64,000 bases of DNA from assembly GCF_013359695.1 (NCBI RefSeq), contig NZ_JABFMU010000027.1, positions 11,090 through 75,089 on the forward strand, read 5' to 3'. Source of the stretch: Pseudomonas sp. C2B4. GTDB taxonomy: Bacteria; Pseudomonadota; Gammaproteobacteria; Pseudomonadales; Pseudomonadaceae. Shown here piece by piece: positions 61,716 through 64,000 of the stretch (position 1 is the stretch's first letter; every line of letters begins with the position of its first letter). A program made the translations under genes and the position numbers. The notes under the pieces are model-generated. The model ran no database searches. It saw only the letters and a program-made list of their open reading frames with translations, and was not told where the DNA came from.

Positions 61716-62080
61716 CGTGCGGGCTGAGCCATGGATACGTCCTTCCAAAATGCATCCTCCTCCTGAGGCGTTAAGGATGCACCACGACTCTCTGGGACTA
61801 ATCACCTAGAGTGGTATAGGCCAGTGTTGACGCGCTTATGATTAAGCCTGCGAAGGCAAAAACCACCGCATGACAGCCTCGCCGACCTGATGTCTCAGTC
61901 GGACCTGAATATCCCGGCACAGGTACGTGCTATGCAGGTACGCTGATTGGGCTGTTACATGAACTGATAGTGAACATGAGGCCTCCAGGGATTTAATCCA
62001 GATGGCCTCGTGGGTCGCGGCTGAGGCGCGGAGTGACGAATTCGAATAGCTAAGCTCCGCGTTTGAAGAGGGCATGACTG
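61716..62080. other. non-coding or decayed stretch between IS remnant and KAP gene
   Basis: No frame here looks like a protein family I know, and codon texture is poor on both strands. Composition falls towards the AT-rich DNA of the KAP gene, so a boundary of imported DNA is likely within about 61.7-62.1 kb. Confidence 0.4.
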
Positions 62081-63688
62081 TTAGATGTTGCGGGAGTGAA
62101 GTTCTCTATGCAAGATCTTCCCGAGCCTCGAGTCAGGACTGTTCTGGGATATACTCTTGCATGCTGCTATAAAGCTAGCTACTGCTAAGAGCCAATGTGA
62201 TTCATCCTTTTTACTACCTAGACGAAAGTGAAGCTCTACCACGTTCTTTAAATTCTTTTTTGATAATGATCGCAATAGCTGCTCGTAATCGGATTGACTC
62301 GCGCTAGATAGAATGTTTACCATTTTTTGTGTCAGGTCGTCGCTGGATAGTACGTTTTCGATAACTTCTAGCAGGGTCGCGACTTTTTCTGGCGGTGGCG
62401 GTAAAGCTGCCTTAAATTCCTGTAAGCGCTTAGGTGCTCCTTCGGCTCTAAAGTATTCCAGCCGGCTATAGACTTTCGGATCTTCATCCGCGGATTTTAA
62501 CCAGGCCGATACTAGCTGCTCAGCTGCATCAGAAAGCGTGTGCTGACAAAGCACTGCATAGATTTTTGAAAGCTGGTCAGGCTCAAGTTCGTAAACGTTT
62601 GATTTAAGATTTTCAATGTATTCTAATACCGCCCCGTCAGGCAGATCGGGATCCCAATCTATATCCATCATAAAGCTTTCGAAATCAGTGCGAAAATCTA
62701 TCCTTTTTATATTTGCCTTTAGAGGCTCAAGGACAGTTTTAATATCTTCATGCGCTACCAGACCGAACTTGAAGAAGTCGAGAGTCGCCTCGGTTAATTT
62801 GTCTCTACGTACGGCGAGTTTGTTGATTATGGTATTCCATTCTTTGTTGTCGCCTTGATTTTTATTTTCTGCGCTGAAGGTTTGGTTGGCGATATAGTCG
62901 AGTGTTATTTCGTGACTAAAGCCACGGAAATGACAGACCCCTATAAATGCCAGTGTCGGGACATAAAGCTCATAGGCCTTTTCAGGCAAATCAGATTGCT
63001 TGGAAAAAATCTGGCTAATGGCAGTCAGCGTTTTTCTGATAATTCGAATGTTTTGTATTTTTTGTTGGCAGAAAAAATCCTTCGCTGCCTTCATGAATGG
63101 AGCATCAAAGCCTGTAGCTGCGGTATTGAAGCAATCCTCAGGAGACGGATTGAAGACGACCTCCTTGTCTACAACCTTTTCATGAAGGTCGTACCATATT
63201 TTCTTGTCCTGTATTTTGTCTGTATTCAAAATAAGCAAGAATCTACAGCCATATTGCTCCGTGTATTCATTGATAAAGCCAAGAATTGAGTCAATTTCAA
63301 GGCTTGTATTTTTTCGTTCTATATCATCAATAACTATGATTTTATTTTTTACAAGTTTAGGCAAGGCAATGAGCGCCGCTTCGCTGACGTTCAATCCAAT
63401 GAATTTCTTCGAAATTTCGCCAAGTGCGGATGCTAAGGTCTCGTGAAAATTGATTTTGCCGCGACTGCCATTTCTCATGCATTCCTGCAAAAGTTTTCGT
63501 TTGATGTCGTCTATATTTTTCGCGCCAAACGCTGTGATATTTAGGGAGTCAACATAGTCATTTTTAATGCTGCGCCATAGAAAGGTTTTGCCTGCCCCCC
63601 ATTTCCCTGAAAGTGCTATCACCTTGTGTTCGGAACCTGATAGTGCTTCGCTCAATGCTTTCGATACTTCTAAGGGTGAAGTGTTCAT
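62081..63688 (-). CDS. KAP-family P-loop NTPase, likely phage-defence or accessory
   Basis: 535 residues. Walker A GKWGAGKTF (28-36) and Walker B KIIVIDDIERKN (116-127), with the DDIER form typical of KAP NTPases; a sensor-like FLLILNTDKIQ follows. The C-terminal about 250 residues are helical with no recognised domain, and no membrane insertion is evident. The DNA is clearly richer in A+T than the surrounding chromosome and uses A/T-ending codons, pointing to transfer. GGAG lies 5 bases before the ATG. KAP proteins include PifA-type phage exclusion factors; function here is inference. Confidence 0.82.
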   Translation of the reverse strand: MNTSPLEVSKALSEALSGSEHKVIALSGKWGAGKTFLWRSIKNDYVDSLNITAFGAKNIDDIKRKLLQECMRNGSRGKINFHETLASALGEISKKFIGLNVSEAALIALPKLVKNKIIVIDDIERKNTSLEIDSILGFINEYTEQYGCRFLLILNTDKIQDKKIWYDLHEKVVDKEVVFNPSPEDCFNTAATGFDAPFMKAAKDFFCQQKIQNIRIIRKTLTAISQIFSKQSDLPEKAYELYVPTLAFIGVCHFRGFSHEITLDYIANQTFSAENKNQGDNKEWNTIINKLAVRRDKLTEATLDFFKFGLVAHEDIKTVLEPLKANIKRIDFRTDFESFMMDIDWDPDLPDGAVLEYIENLKSNVYELEPDQLSKIYAVLCQHTLSDAAEQLVSAWLKSADEDPKVYSRLEYFRAEGAPKRLQEFKAALPPPPEKVATLLEVIENVLSSDDLTQKMVNILSSASQSDYEQLLRSLSKKNLKNVVELHFRLGSKKDESHWLLAVASFIAACKSISQNSPDSRLGKILHRELHSRNI

Positions 63689-63920
63689 GCCTACTCCTTT
63701 GCAAGCAGTGGATTTTCAGTTCTATAGTCATTTAAAAGCAGGCGTTCAGGCCCTGATGGTGGGCCTAATACATTCAGATGGCATGCGGCAGGAGTTACTT
63801 CAGCGATGATGCCAGTCCTTCGGGGCGTGCTGTTCTCCATCACCAAGACGTTGCTCAACGTAGGCTCTCAATCAAAGGGCTAGTCATCTGTTTGATGGAA
63901 GGAATTGAGGTACCGATCTG

Positions 63921-64000
63921 ATGCGACCCGATTTCGTCTCCCTGCTTTCGAATGTGAATAGTAATGCTACGGTCATCTTCAACTTTGGCAAAGGCTACCA
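63921..64000 (+). CDS. possible gene start running off the window
   Basis: Open frame of 26 codons from ATG (MRPDFVSLLSNVNSNATVIF...) with GAGG about 11 bases upstream. No family can be named from so little. The preceding 232 bp hold a 40-codon frame (MPTPLQAVDF..., 63690-63809) with no resemblance I recognise. Confidence 0.35.
   Translation, partial: MRPDFVSLLSNVNSNATVIFNFGKGY

Noticed and set aside
63567..63809. 80-codon plus frame across the KAP gene start
   Set aside because: Its first half is antisense to the KAP NTPase; only the last 40 codons are free and they show no family match.

Overview
The window reads as a Pseudomonas chromosome segment, most like the P. fluorescens/P. putida group. 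The signs are high-GC coding sequence, intergenic REP/REPIN palindromes built on a GTGGGAGC...GCTCGCGA core, ANR-type TTGAT-N4-ATCAA boxes, Crc-like A-rich motifs before transport genes, and close family matches to Pseudomonas creatinase, creatininase and PcaHG. No rRNA, tRNA or CRISPR array was seen.

Layout. (1) 0.5-7 kb: creatinine/creatine use, with creatinase, an MHS-type symporter, a GlxA-type AraC regulator, an amino-acid permease and creatininase. (2) 7.3-9.7 kb: protocatechuate 3,4-dioxygenase pcaHG and the regulator pcaQ. (3) 10.1-12.8 kb: CoA-acylating methylmalonate-semialdehyde dehydrogenase and a LysR regulator. (4) 12.8-16.8 kb: a three-gene envelope operon (sialidase-like protein, membrane protein, LtaS-like phosphoglycerol transferase). 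(5) 17.3-23.5 kb: a four-carbon acid-sugar operon (ltnD, otnK, otnC, GntP permease, otnI) with a convergent DeoR regulator. A 26-codon leader ORF overlaps the permease start. (6) 23.7-30.6 kb: an accessory envelope/signalling stretch with a small beta-barrel and its decayed paralog, a degenerate EAL protein, an AraC regulator, a ToxR/ToxS-like pair, two lipoproteins and Gfa. (7) 30.9-32.4 kb: a TPR protein and a LysE exporter.

(8) 32.5-37.4 kb: decayed gene fragments, then a very large membrane-anchored P-loop protein. Its C-terminus holds about twelve 43-residue repeats, each exactly 129 bp apart. (9) 37.5-48.4 kb: patatin, cupin, and an ANR-type anaerobic/stress island. This holds five two-domain universal stress proteins, an FNR-like regulator, a divergent PRPP synthetase, a GNAT enzyme and a truncated alcohol dehydrogenase, with FNR/ANR-like boxes before most transcription units. 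(10) 48.5-57.9 kb: an unassigned catabolic cluster with LysR, flavin reductase, RbsC/B/A-type sugar ABC importer, SDR, luciferase-like monooxygenase and a split transketolase. (11) 58.2-61.1 kb: NAD-epimerase, LysR and SDR. (12) 61.2-64 kb: an IS481-family transposase remnant, an AT-rich KAP-type P-loop NTPase and an ORF running off the edge.

The best candidates for undescribed biology are the flavin monooxygenase/split-transketolase sugar cluster (10), the giant repeat NTPase (8), the KAP NTPase island (12), and the usp/ANR island with its FNR paralog carrying an altered recognition helix (9). All functions are inferred from sequence by reading; no database search was run.
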